From Streptomyces sp. NBC_01304 (GTDB lineage: Bacteria; Actinomycetota; Actinomycetes; Streptomycetales; Streptomycetaceae), in assembly GCF_035975855.1 (NCBI RefSeq), contig NZ_CP109055.1:868001-932000 (forward strand): a stretch of DNA of 64,000 bases, read 5' to 3'. Under the pieces are notes generated by a model. That model did not search any database. It saw only the letters and a program-made list of their open reading frames with translations, and was not told the DNA's origin. This document shows positions 57,477 through 64,000 of this stretch, one piece after another (the first letter of the stretch is position 1; each line of letters begins with the position of its first letter). Both the position numbers and the translations under genes were made by a program.

Positions 57477-57998
57477 ATGATCAAGGAAATATCCACGGGG
57501 TCCCCGTCGGCGGCACCGTTCCCGCCGGTGCTGACCCGGCACGCCGACGCCGAGACGTGTGCCGATCCCAGCAGCGTGATGAGGCTGTTCGCCGACTCCG
57601 ACGGCACGGCTGACGCCTTCACCAGCTACCGCTCCACCTTCGCGAAGGGTGCCGTGGGCGCGCCCGCGCACTTCCACACCAAGGCGACCGAGCTGTTCTT
57701 CGTGATCAGCGGTTCCCTCCAGGTGCTGGTGGACGAGGAGTTGACCGTGCTCCATGCCGGCGACTTCCTGGCAGTGCCGCCGCACACCCCGCACGCCTTC
57801 GCCGCGGCACCCGGCTGCGAGGCGGACGTCCTGTTCGTGTTCACGCCCGGCATGGGCCGCTTCGACTACCTTCGCCTGCTCGGCCGGGTCATGCGCGGCG
57901 AGGCCGACGCGAAGGAGATCGCCGAGTCGGCGGAGCGTTTCGACAACCACTACGTCGACAGCCCGGTGTGGCGTGCGGCCCTGGAGGCATCAGCGTGA
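57477..57998 (+). CDS. Cupin-domain protein
   Basis: A 173-residue single-cupin protein. Cupin motif 1 is APAHFHTKATELFFVISGS (His-x-His, Glu), motif 2 HAGDFLAVPPHTPHAF, so a metal site of three His and one Glu is present. ATG at 57477 has AAGG seven bases upstream. It overlaps the following VOC gene by GTGA, implying that the two act together, perhaps on one small metabolite. Confidence 0.93.
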   Translation: MIKEISTGSPSAAPFPPVLTRHADAETCADPSSVMRLFADSDGTADAFTSYRSTFAKGAVGAPAHFHTKATELFFVISGSLQVLVDEELTVLHAGDFLAVPPHTPHAFAAAPGCEADVLFVFTPGMGRFDYLRLLGRVMRGEADAKEIAESAERFDNHYVDSPVWRAALEASA

Positions 57999-58393
57999 TC
58001 GACCCCCATGCCCACGTCCGGGTGGCCCGCCCCTCGCGCGACCTCCCCGCCGCCGAGCGCTTCTACGTGGACGGCCTCGGCCTCGACGTCCTGTGGCGCA
58101 CCACCGAACGCGTCCCGGGCGAGCACGACCTGGTGATGGTCGGCCCGAAGGGCGGTGCCTGGCACTTCGAGCTCACCCACGACCCGGAGCGCCCGCTGGA
58201 GCCCACCCCGACGGTGGACGACCTGTTCGTGGTGTACCTGGGCGAGCCGGTCGACGAGGCCCTGGTCGACCGTCTGGTCGCGGCCGGCGGCACCCGCGTA
58301 CCCGCGCACAACCCGTACTGGGACGAGCACGGAGTCACGATCGCCGATCCGGACGGCTACCGCCTGGTGCTCTGCTCCCGCACCTGGGCCTGA
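57995..58393 (+). CDS. VOC protein, coupled to cupin
   Basis: A 132-residue VOC-fold protein beginning at GTG 57995 (IDPHAHVRVARPSRDLPAAE), which overlaps the cupin stop; GGAGG lies upstream. Landmarks: ERFYVDGLGLDVLWR, AWHFELTHDPERP, VYLGEPVDEALVDRLVAAGG and VTIADPDGYRLVLC. Its translational coupling to a cupin is the best functional clue: two metal-fold domains for one substrate. Confidence 0.93.
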   Translation: MIDPHAHVRVARPSRDLPAAERFYVDGLGLDVLWRTTERVPGEHDLVMVGPKGGAWHFELTHDPERPLEPTPTVDDLFVVYLGEPVDEALVDRLVAAGGTRVPAHNPYWDEHGVTIADPDGYRLVLCSRTWA

Positions 58394-58398
58394 CACGT

Positions 58399-58436
58399 GC
58401 CGCGGCAGCGGGGCCGATCGCCCACGCTGCCGCGGC
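58399..58436. terminator. 12-bp hairpin between convergent genes
   Basis: Perfect 12-bp arms (58399-58410, 58425-58436) with a 14-base loop, six bases after the VOC stop and 15 bases before the convergent hypothetical gene's stop. Confidence 0.75.
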
Positions 58437-58451
58437 CGTTCACCTGCCCGC

Positions 58452-59282
58452 TCACACCCGGGCGACCGCGACGAGATAGTGCAGGTCGACGAAGAGGTTG
58501 GCCTGGGACGCGGCCTGGAACTGGGTCTGGATCGTCTCGTTGCCGCCCACCCACCACACATAGCTGGCATCCGGCCGGCCGCGGAAACGTTCGTTGACGG
58601 TGATGCGGTTGCCGGGTTCGGTCGCCCCGTCCGAGCCGCCGCTGCCGGTGGAGTCGGACCAGAGCTGCACCCTGCGGTGGACCACGGAATGCCACTGCTG
58701 GCCGGGGCCGTCGAGGAGTTCGTCCACGATGATCGAGATCCAGCCCTGGCTGTCCGCGCTGCCGGCCGCGGCGGAGAAGTACCAGTCGTACCGGTAGTCG
58801 ACCGTGGTCCGGAACTCGAAGTCGCTGAAGCTCCCGAGGCGGAACGGCCCGCCCATCTCCGCGGTGCCGCCCGCGGCGCCGGTGGAGAAATAGATGCCGA
58901 GGCCGACGTGCGACTCGCCCTGGTCCAGGTTCACCGTCGCGTTGTGGCCGGGTGTCGCGTTGGCCCGCCGCCACGGCCACGGTCGCGTGAACAGCTGGAG
59001 GTCGGCCACCTCGGCCTCGGGCAGCGGCGCGTACTCCGGTGCCCGCTCCATCGTCGTACGCACCTTGTCCTGCCATGCGGAGAGGGCGTCCGGGTCGGCC
59101 AGACCGGGCTGTGCCGAGGCCGCGGCCTCGATGAGCGCCGCGTTGAGGTACGCGCGCTTGTCCCTCGCCCGCATCGCCCGCTCGAACTCTTCGGTCCGGG
59201 CGTCGGTCAGTGCCGCCAGCGAATCGCCGGGAATCTTCGCCTCGTCGGAGTGGCCGGACGCGGCCTCGTCGTACACGGTCAT
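58452..59282 (-). CDS. Hypothetical protein
   Basis: A 276-residue soluble protein starting at ATG 59282 behind a strong GGAGGAA site. Residues 1-95 are helical and charged; the rest is beta-rich with many Trp, Gly and Ser (FTRPWPWRRAN, VGLGIYFSTGAAGG, DYRYDWYFSAAAGS, VWWVGGNETIQTQ). No signal peptide, Cys or membrane span. I do not recognise it; the second half looks like a beta-sandwich such as those in pore-forming or carbohydrate-binding proteins. Confidence 0.78.
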   Translation of the reverse strand: MTVYDEAASGHSDEAKIPGDSLAALTDARTEEFERAMRARDKRAYLNAALIEAAASAQPGLADPDALSAWQDKVRTTMERAPEYAPLPEAEVADLQLFTRPWPWRRANATPGHNATVNLDQGESHVGLGIYFSTGAAGGTAEMGGPFRLGSFSDFEFRTTVDYRYDWYFSAAAGSADSQGWISIIVDELLDGPGQQWHSVVHRRVQLWSDSTGSGGSDGATEPGNRITVNERFRGRPDASYVWWVGGNETIQTQFQAASQANLFVDLHYLVAVARV

Positions 59283-59637
59283 GGGATTCCTCCTGCTCGA
59301 CCGGAGACCGCGCACAGCGATCTCTTCCCACCCAGCGAGGACGAGGCAGTGTCACGCGACAGCGCAGAGCCCTGACCTGCTCCTCGCCGGCCCACCGTAG
59401 AGCTCGGGGTGGTCCGGCGGGAGGGTCTGGACCGTTACGGATCCCCTCTCGCACCAAGTGGTGACGGAAGGGGCAGGAGTCACTTCGACATGATGAAGTC
59501 CAGGGCCATGCCAGCCGGAAGCAGTCGCCCAATAGGGGACGCGCCGGCCGTCATTGGCGTACAAGGTGTCGACGGGCATGGGCACGTCGATCGGCTTGCT
59601 CGCGCCGCTGCCGAGCTTGTGGCCCTGGAGGGCGAGC

Positions 59638-59781
59638 CATCACGCGCCGGGATCCCGCGTTGACCGTCATGGTGTTCGCGGTGACCCGCTCCACCCCGAG
59701 ATCGGTGAACCCTTTGCGGATCAGTGCCGCCGATCCCTCGGTGGCGTAACCGCTGCCCCAGGCAGTCTTGTTGAGCCGGTC
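59638..59781 (-). pseudogene. GNAT (RimJ-type) acetyltransferase fragment
   Basis: The minus strand from 59780 reads RLNKTAWGSGYATEGSAALI and then RKGFTDLGVERVTANTMTVN, the acetyl-CoA-binding core of RimJ/RimL-like acetyltransferases. Similarity stops after AGSRRVM at about 59640, where the frame is lost, and the N-terminal half is absent. Only about 48 codons survive. It abuts the truncated lipoprotein fragment on the other strand. Confidence 0.85.
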
Positions 59782-59795
59782 CTTCCTCGGGCTGG

Positions 59796-60174
59796 AAGTC
59801 CTACGCTCTCGGGGCCACGGCGATGGCCGCGCTGCTCGCGTCCACGGCGTGCGAACCCGGCGGCCGCTCGGACGATGCCAAGCCCTCGGGCCCGGCCGAG
59901 CGCGACCAACTCATCGAAGCCGGGCGCTGGTTCGGGCGACACCGACGGCGACGAGGGAGGCGACAAGGACGTCATCGCCGGCTGCACCGCGGACGCCCTC
60001 GCGGTCTCCGCCCAGAAGGAGCCCGCGGACGCCAAGGACGCCCGACACCTCCTCGTCACGGTCCAGAACACCGGCGACAAGAAATGCCACCTCTACCACT
60101 ACCCCGTCGTACAGCTGGGGGCAGATGCGCTGAGGTTCTCCTCCGGGTCGCTCCGTCTCACACCCGCGGCCGCG
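59796..60174 (+). pseudogene. Degraded DUF4232-like lipoprotein gene
   Basis: In one frame from about 59796: YALGATAMAALLASTACEPG, the end of a lipoprotein signal with its Cys. Near 59935 the coherent reading moves to another frame and gives SGDTDGDEGGDKDVIAGC, ADALAVSAQKEPADAKDARH and LLVTVQNTGDKKCHLYHYP, which resembles the DUF4232 pattern of Cys-anchored beta domains. The 5' end is missing and the 3' end runs into the convergent TetR gene. So truncation on both sides plus a frameshift. Confidence 0.75.
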
Positions 60175-60778
60175 GCCCGTCGGAACCCGGGCGACCGCTT
60201 GCAGACGGGCAGGTGACCTTCCACGCCGCCTCGATCATCGGGAAGATCTCGTCCAGGGCGGCCTGCGGGTCGGCCGCTTCGCGGGCCAGCGAGTAGGCGT
60301 CGATCACGAACCTCGCGATGGTGCGGGCGGCGGTTTCGCTCCGGGTCAGGTCAGGATCGGCGGCGATGGCCGTGGCCAGGGCGTCCGCGTGACGTAGGCG
60401 GAGCGACTCGTCGTACTTCCGCAGGGCGGGTGACGCGTCGATCATGCGCCAGATCGGGGCGGCGCTGTCCGCGGTGCAGTGCCGCACCAGGGCCAGGATC
60501 TCGTGGCGCAGCGCGGGGATGAGCGGCTCGTGCGGCGCCCGGCCGGTGACCGCCTGCGTGAGGCGCTGCTCGAAGTCCTCGTCCTGCTCGAACACCAGGG
60601 CCTCTTTCGAGGCGAAGTGGGAGAAGAGCGTGGTGACGGCCACGTCGGCCTCGGCGGCCACGTCACGGATGCCCACCGCGTCGTAACCGCGTTCCAGGAA
60701 GAGCCGCAGCGCGGTGTCGGCGATCTTCTGGCGGGTCGCGGCCTTCTTGCGCTCACGGCGTCCGGACTGCACGGTCAT
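60158..60778 (-). CDS. TetR-family regulator
   Basis: A 206-residue repressor starting at ATG 60778. HTH: LRLFLERGYDAVGIRDVAAE then ADVAVTTLFSHFASKEALVF. The ligand domain contains LIPALRHEILALVRHC and WRMIDASPALRKYDESLRLR, close to TetR regulators of Streptomyces that control oxidoreductases. Divergent from an NADP-dependent oxidoreductase with a dyad-rich 70-base gap; repression of that gene is likely. Confidence 0.94.
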   Translation of the reverse strand: MTVQSGRRERKKAATRQKIADTALRLFLERGYDAVGIRDVAAEADVAVTTLFSHFASKEALVFEQDEDFEQRLTQAVTGRAPHEPLIPALRHEILALVRHCTADSAAPIWRMIDASPALRKYDESLRLRHADALATAIAADPDLTRSETAARTIARFVIDAYSLAREAADPQAALDEIFPMIEAAWKVTCPSASGRPGSDGPRPRV

Positions 60779-60805
60779 GCCCGCAGGCTAGCAGGTACGA
60801 AAGAG

Positions 60806-60834
60806 TAACTGTTATGAAACACTATCCGTTAGTG
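60806..60834. promoter_or_regulatory. dyads between TetR and oxidoreductase genes
   Basis: TAACTGTTA (60806-60814) and CACTA-TCCGT-TAGTG (60820-60834) lie in an AT-rich 70-base divergent gap. Likely promoter plus TetR operator. Confidence 0.5.
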
Positions 60835-60848
60835 CTACGTTCGGCGGC

Positions 60849-61742
60849 ATGAAGAAAGTGAGCTTCGCCGAGTTCGGCGGTCCGGACGTTCTGCAACTCG
60901 TTGATGCCGAGGAGCCCCACGCGGGCGCCGGCCTGATACGCATCGCCGTGCGGGCGGCGGGCGTGAATCCCGTCGACTGGAGGATTCGTGAAGGCCAGGT
61001 CCTGGGGGCCCATCCGATCGAATTGCCGTCCGGGGTCGGGCTGGACGCCGCCGGGGTGGTGGACGAGGTGGGCGAGGGAGTCGTAGGGGTCGAGGTCGGT
61101 GATCGGGTGTTCGGCGAGGGCTCCAGCACCTACGCCGAGTTCGCCGTACTGGCGGCCTGGGCCCGGATGCCCGAGGGGCTGACGTTCGAGGAGGCGGCCG
61201 GGTACCCCTCCGTGGTGGAGACCGCGCTGCGTGTCATCCACGAGGTCGGTGTGCGGCCCGGGCAGACGCTCCTGGTCAGCGGCGCGTCCGGGGGAGTCGG
61301 ATCGGCGGTGCTGCAGATCGCACGCGACCGCGGCATCACGGTGATCGGCACGGCCGGTGCCGCGAACCAGGAGTATCTGCGCGGCCTTGGTGCCGTGGCC
61401 ACGACGTACGGCGAGGGCTGGGGCGAGCGGGTTCGGCGGCTCGGGGACGTCGACGCGGCTCTCGATCTGGCTGGTTCGGGCGTGATCCGCGAGCTGGTCG
61501 AGCTGACCGGGAGTCCGGAGAAGGTCGTCTCCATCGCCGATCTCGGTGCGCCGGAGTTCGGTGTCCGGTTCTCCGGTGTGGCCGGAAGTGTGTCGGCGGC
61601 GCTCGCCGAGGCCGTCGACCTGATCTCGCGGGGCCGGCTCCACATCCCGGTTGCGAAGTCGTACTCGCTGGCCGAGGCCGCGGCGGCCCACGTCGACAGC
61701 CACGCCGGTCACACGCGCGGGCGCCGAGTCTTGGTCATCTGA
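60849..61742 (+). CDS. NADP-dependent quinone/zinc-less alcohol oxidoreductase (MDR family)
   Basis: A 297-residue medium-chain reductase of the quinone oxidoreductase type. Features: KKVSFAEFGGPDVLQLVDAE, AAGVNPVDWRIREGQV, GLDAAGVVDEVGEGV and the cofactor loop LLVSGASGGVGSAVLQIA. The zinc-binding Cys of alcohol dehydrogenases are absent. ATG at 60849. The gene is likely induced when the divergent TetR protein binds an electrophile. Ends before a strong terminator. Confidence 0.95.
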   Translation: MKKVSFAEFGGPDVLQLVDAEEPHAGAGLIRIAVRAAGVNPVDWRIREGQVLGAHPIELPSGVGLDAAGVVDEVGEGVVGVEVGDRVFGEGSSTYAEFAVLAAWARMPEGLTFEEAAGYPSVVETALRVIHEVGVRPGQTLLVSGASGGVGSAVLQIARDRGITVIGTAGAANQEYLRGLGAVATTYGEGWGERVRRLGDVDAALDLAGSGVIRELVELTGSPEKVVSIADLGAPEFGVRFSGVAGSVSAALAEAVDLISRGRLHIPVAKSYSLAEAAAAHVDSHAGHTRGRRVLVI

Positions 61743-61850
61743 GCCGCTTCCGGCGCCGTCACGCGGCACGGCAAGTCGAGTTCCTTGCAGCACTTCTGTC
61801 GGGGTCCACCCGGAAGCTGCGCACCACACAAGGACCCAAGTCGACCTGCG

Positions 61851-61903
61851 AATCTCACGACGGATGTCGGATCCGGGTCGGATCCGACATCCGTCGTGAG
61901 ATT
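61851..61903 (+). terminator. 24-bp perfect hairpin
   Basis: Arms 61851-61874 and 61880-61903 are perfectly complementary over 24 bp, with a 5-base loop, about 110 bases after the oxidoreductase stop. The longest such structure in the window. Confidence 0.8.
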
Positions 61904-62674
61904 CCGGCACGAGAAGTGAGAACCTGACCAACTCACGTCGGGACAGCGGGAAGTGGACCGCGACCGTGGCCATCCGACCACACAGCACGCACCACGGGCA
62001 GTCGGCTTGGGGCACCCGGGGATCGGGCAACGAGGGGCGGGGGCTTCGGAACAGGAGGGATCACCGCTCCGGCATGAAAGTCTGCGGCCATGCGTGTCTA
62101 CGTCCCCTGACCCTTCCCGGCACTCGGGGTATGGCGAACGTGCGCGTGCCCTCGCTGTGACCGCCTGGGCCACGGCATCCACGTCGTCATCCACCCGCAG
62201 TTGCTCGTCCGCCGCGACTTCTCGTGACTTCTCGTGACTCCGTCCCGTCACCGCCCACGATCACGGTCGGCAGCGGTCATGAATTTCTGAGCCGTGGCAG
62301 ATCTGGGCCACGCCAATGCTTTCTGCCTCCAGCGCTATTACCTGCGCACCAAGCCGTATTCCGGCCGCGTTCTTCCAGCTCAGCTCAGCGAGTCAGCGGA
62401 TCTCCGCGCTCGGGAATGCCGCGCTGGCCAGAGTGTCAAAGTTCCGGCCCCGGTTTTGTACAGATGCGGTTCATGACGCTGCCCTGGTGCGGGGAGATAG
62501 CCTTGTCGGGTGATCAGCGCGATACGGCGCAGAGGCATCAGAACCCCCTGGTCTGCACTCGGAACACCTTCGCGCCCAAGTCGTCACTGCCCCCCGCACC
62601 CCGAACTTGCTGCCTGAAAGCACGAAGCGGCCGCACCTGCGTCACGCAACGGCGCGCGACAGGAGCCAGAAAGC
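61904..62674. other. gene-poor stretch, nothing recognised
   Basis: About 770 bases of lower GC content than the rest of the window. Several short frames exist but show no ribosome site, codon bias or family resemblance. No tRNA, IS end or repeat was seen. It may be decayed DNA, in line with the remnants on either side. Confidence 0.5.
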
Positions 62675-62869
62675 ATGAAGACCAAGCGCGACGCAGCCCA
62701 GATAGAGGACGCCAACATGAGTCACAGAGTGGACAGTCACACCGCACCCCCAGCTGTCGAACTGCGCTGCGGCGGGCTGCACTTGACCGTGCAGCGTGTG
62801 CCTGTGTGGCTCATCTCGCTGATCACCACAGCCGCCGGAGCCGGGGCCGCCTGGTGGACGAGCCGCTAG
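62675..62869 (+). CDS. Small membrane-anchored protein
   Basis: A 64-residue protein starting at ATG 62675 with AGGAG eight bases upstream. A hydrophilic N-terminus is followed by VELRCGGLHLTVQRVPVWL and one membrane span, LISLITTAAGAGAAWW, ending in TSR. The regular codon usage and ribosome site suggest a real gene. I recall no function for the family. A shorter start at 62717 (MSHRVDSHTAPP) is possible. Confidence 0.65.
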   Translation: MKTKRDAAQIEDANMSHRVDSHTAPPAVELRCGGLHLTVQRVPVWLISLITTAAGAGAAWWTSR

Positions 62870-62921
62870 GCCGCAAGCCACCAGAGCCTTGTCGTCGACC
62901 ACGGGGCGCCTCGGTCACTGA

Positions 62922-63105
62922 ACGCTCGCCGCCAGTAGACCGGACGCGCCGGCCACGGTGACCGTGCTGTCCGTGCCGCACCCCGCCGCGTTCGTGTGGG
63001 CCCTCTTCACCAGCCGCCAGTTCCTGCTGTCCTGGTACATGTTCGCCATCCAACTCCCCTGGCTGCCCGAGCTGTTGGTGCGACGGATCGTTCGGCGTGC
63101 GAGAG
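62922..63105 (+). pseudogene. alpha/beta-hydrolase fragment
   Basis: Plus-strand codons after a stop at 62919-62921 read ...TVTVLSVPHPAAFVWAL and FTSRQFLLSWYMFAIQLPWL then PELLVRRIVRR. This is the cap-entry region of epoxide-hydrolase-type alpha/beta-hydrolases (VLSVPHP-AAF, SWYMFxxQLPWLPE). The nucleophile half before it and the C-terminus after it are missing, so only an internal piece of ~60 codons remains. Confidence 0.78.
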
Positions 63106-63273
63106 CACGCCTCGTCGCCGGGCTGGTGGCCGGCGGCTCCACCGCGGCCAACGCCAAGGTCGCCGTCCTGACCCTGTTCGTGCACAGGGACAAGGACCCG
63201 GAGCTGGGGCGCAGGGGCGCCGAAGCCCGTTTACCCAGTGGGCTCGAAAGCGCCGTCGGCCGACCGGTGCGAA

Positions 63274-63687
63274 CTACTCGGCGTCGGGCTGGTGATCGGC
63301 CCAGACGTAGCTTGCGGGGAGCAAGTCGGTGATGAGGACGGACCGCACACCCTCGCCTTCGCCGACGATGACCTTGACGGACGGGAAGTAGTCGAGAAGG
63401 ACCTGACGGCACCGGCCGCACGGCGGGACGACCCCGCGCTCGCGGTCGCCCACGGCGACGATCGTGTCCAGCTCGTAGACGCCCTGGGTGGCCGCCGCGC
63501 CGATGAGGACCAGCTCGGCGCAGGGGCCTCCGGTGAAGTGGTAGGCGTTCACCCCGGTGACGATCCGGCCGTCCCGGGCCCGGGCCGCGGACGCGATGGT
63601 GTGGTTGTCGCCCCGGCAGCGAGTGCGGGCGAGGTGTGCCGCGGCCTCGATGAGTTCGTGGTCGACGGGCTGGAGCTGCGTGGTCAT
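63274..63687 (-). CDS. Cytidine-deaminase-family protein, blasticidin-S deaminase-like
   Basis: A 137-residue zinc deaminase (an in-frame ATG at 63702 would add five residues). The catalytic set is TGGPCAELVLIGAA (Cys ligand and proton-shuttling Glu) and PPCGRCRQVLLD (the PCxxC pair), i.e. the three-Cys tetrameric class. Several blocks (TGVNAYHFTGGPCAEL, GVVPPCGRCRQVLLD, DLLPASYVW) resemble fungal blasticidin-S deaminase more than housekeeping cytidine deaminase. It may deaminate cytosine nucleosides or nucleoside antibiotics. Its stop lies beyond the alpha/beta-hydrolase fragment. Confidence 0.9.
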   Translation of the reverse strand: MTTQLQPVDHELIEAAAHLARTRCRGDNHTIASAARARDGRIVTGVNAYHFTGGPCAELVLIGAAATQGVYELDTIVAVGDRERGVVPPCGRCRQVLLDYFPSVKVIVGEGEGVRSVLITDLLPASYVWADHQPDAE

Positions 63688-63778
63688 CTTCTCTGCTTTC
63701 ATCAGGTCTGACCGCGAGCGTAGTCAACGCACCAGCCGCCCCTCAGGCACGGGGTGGCACGCTCATCACCCCTGATCC

Positions 63779-63795
63779 ATTACCTCCGAGGTAAT
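63779..63795. promoter_or_regulatory. 17-bp palindromic operator candidate
   Basis: ATTACCTC-C-GAGGTAAT, a perfect 8+1+8 palindrome 88 bases before the SnoaL-like start and 92 bases upstream of the deaminase start. Likely operator of a MarR- or HxlR-type regulator encoded outside the window. Confidence 0.6.
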
Positions 63796-63882
63796 CGACC
63801 GCCCTCCCCCGCTCCCGGCAGGATCAAGCACATCGACGGGAGCCCCCGCCGGAGTCCGGGCCGCAGCCACGAGGAGAGCGTC

Positions 63883-64000
63883 ATGTCCGTCACGCCCCCC
63901 ACCACCGCCACCACGTCCGTCACCGAGACCACACGCGCCGTCGTACAGGATTTCCTGGCCGCCCGGCTGGCCGGGGACACCGGGCGACTGGTCACGCTAT
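63883..64000 (+). CDS. SnoaL/NTF2-like protein, N-terminus (cut by right edge)
   Basis: ATG at 63883 behind GAGGAGAGCG. The visible 39 codons read MSVTPPTTATTSVTE, a Thr-rich leader, then AVVQDFLAARLAGDTGRLV, the first helix of SnoaL/NTF2-like cone-fold proteins (ring cyclases, isomerases or ester hydrolases). Too short for more. Confidence 0.65.
   Translation, partial: MSVTPPTTATTSVTETTRAVVQDFLAARLAGDTGRLVTL

Noticed and set aside
61904..62674. Possible tRNA or IS remnant
   Set aside because: No cloverleaf arms, CCA-end pattern, transposase motif or terminal inverted repeats could be seen.

Overview
The window is about 70% G+C and gene-dense. Its codons end mostly in G or C, many genes start with GTG, and stop/start overlaps (ATGA, GTGA) are common. 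Lipoprotein and Tat signals, a PASTA-less Ser/Thr kinase, IdeR/DmdR-type iron boxes and very long perfect hairpin terminators are also present. All of this fits the chromosome of a Streptomyces or close relative. I saw no rRNA, tRNA, CRISPR array, intact insertion sequence or prophage.

Region 1 (1-17.2 kb) is a polysaccharide-utilisation region. A minus-strand operon encodes a sugar ABC importer (binding lipoprotein and two MalFG-type permeases) followed by a GH13 alpha-glucosidase that runs off the left edge. Next to it are two divergent secreted multidomain enzymes whose Asp-x22-Asp-Asp spacing matches GH87 (alpha-1,3-glucanase/mycodextranase). After a membrane Ser/Thr kinase comes a two-gene operon: a secreted sugar dehydrogenase with PKD and CBM6 domains, then a ThuA-GH99 (endo-alpha-mannosidase-like) fusion. 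My inference is that the locus attacks alpha-glucan and alpha-mannan, as found in fungal walls.

Region 2 (17.4-20.8 kb) holds a lipoprotein, a methyltransferase, a VOC protein and a GntR regulator.

Region 3 (20.8-33.3 kb) is a complete iron-regulated NRPS-independent siderophore locus. Two iron boxes lie between an FhuF-like reductase and a long plus-strand array: two FecCD permeases, an ATPase, a binding lipoprotein, an ATP-grasp ligase, two IucA/IucC synthetases, an MFS exporter and a PLP decarboxylase. The ATP-grasp plus decarboxylase combination makes its product hard to predict.

Region 4 (33.4-42.5 kb) is mixed accessory content: VOC proteins, a PucR-type regulator, a serine hydrolase, a Tat-exported esterase, DoxX, LysR, a broken DJ-1/PfpI gene and a binding-protein homologue without a signal peptide.

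Region 5 (42.5-45.4 kb) is an arsenic island: arsM divergent from arsR-acr3-arsC, with a symmetric operator between them.

Region 6 (45.4-64 kb) contains FabV-type enoyl reductase, two tandem secreted propeller-like proteins, an AlkD-like repair protein, XRE and two TetR regulators with palindromic operators, several methyltransferases, SDR/quinone oxidoreductases and a blasticidin-S-deaminase-like enzyme. From about 59.6 to 63.1 kb there are decayed fragments (GNAT, lipoprotein, alpha/beta-hydrolase), suggesting past rearrangement. The right edge cuts a SnoaL-like gene.
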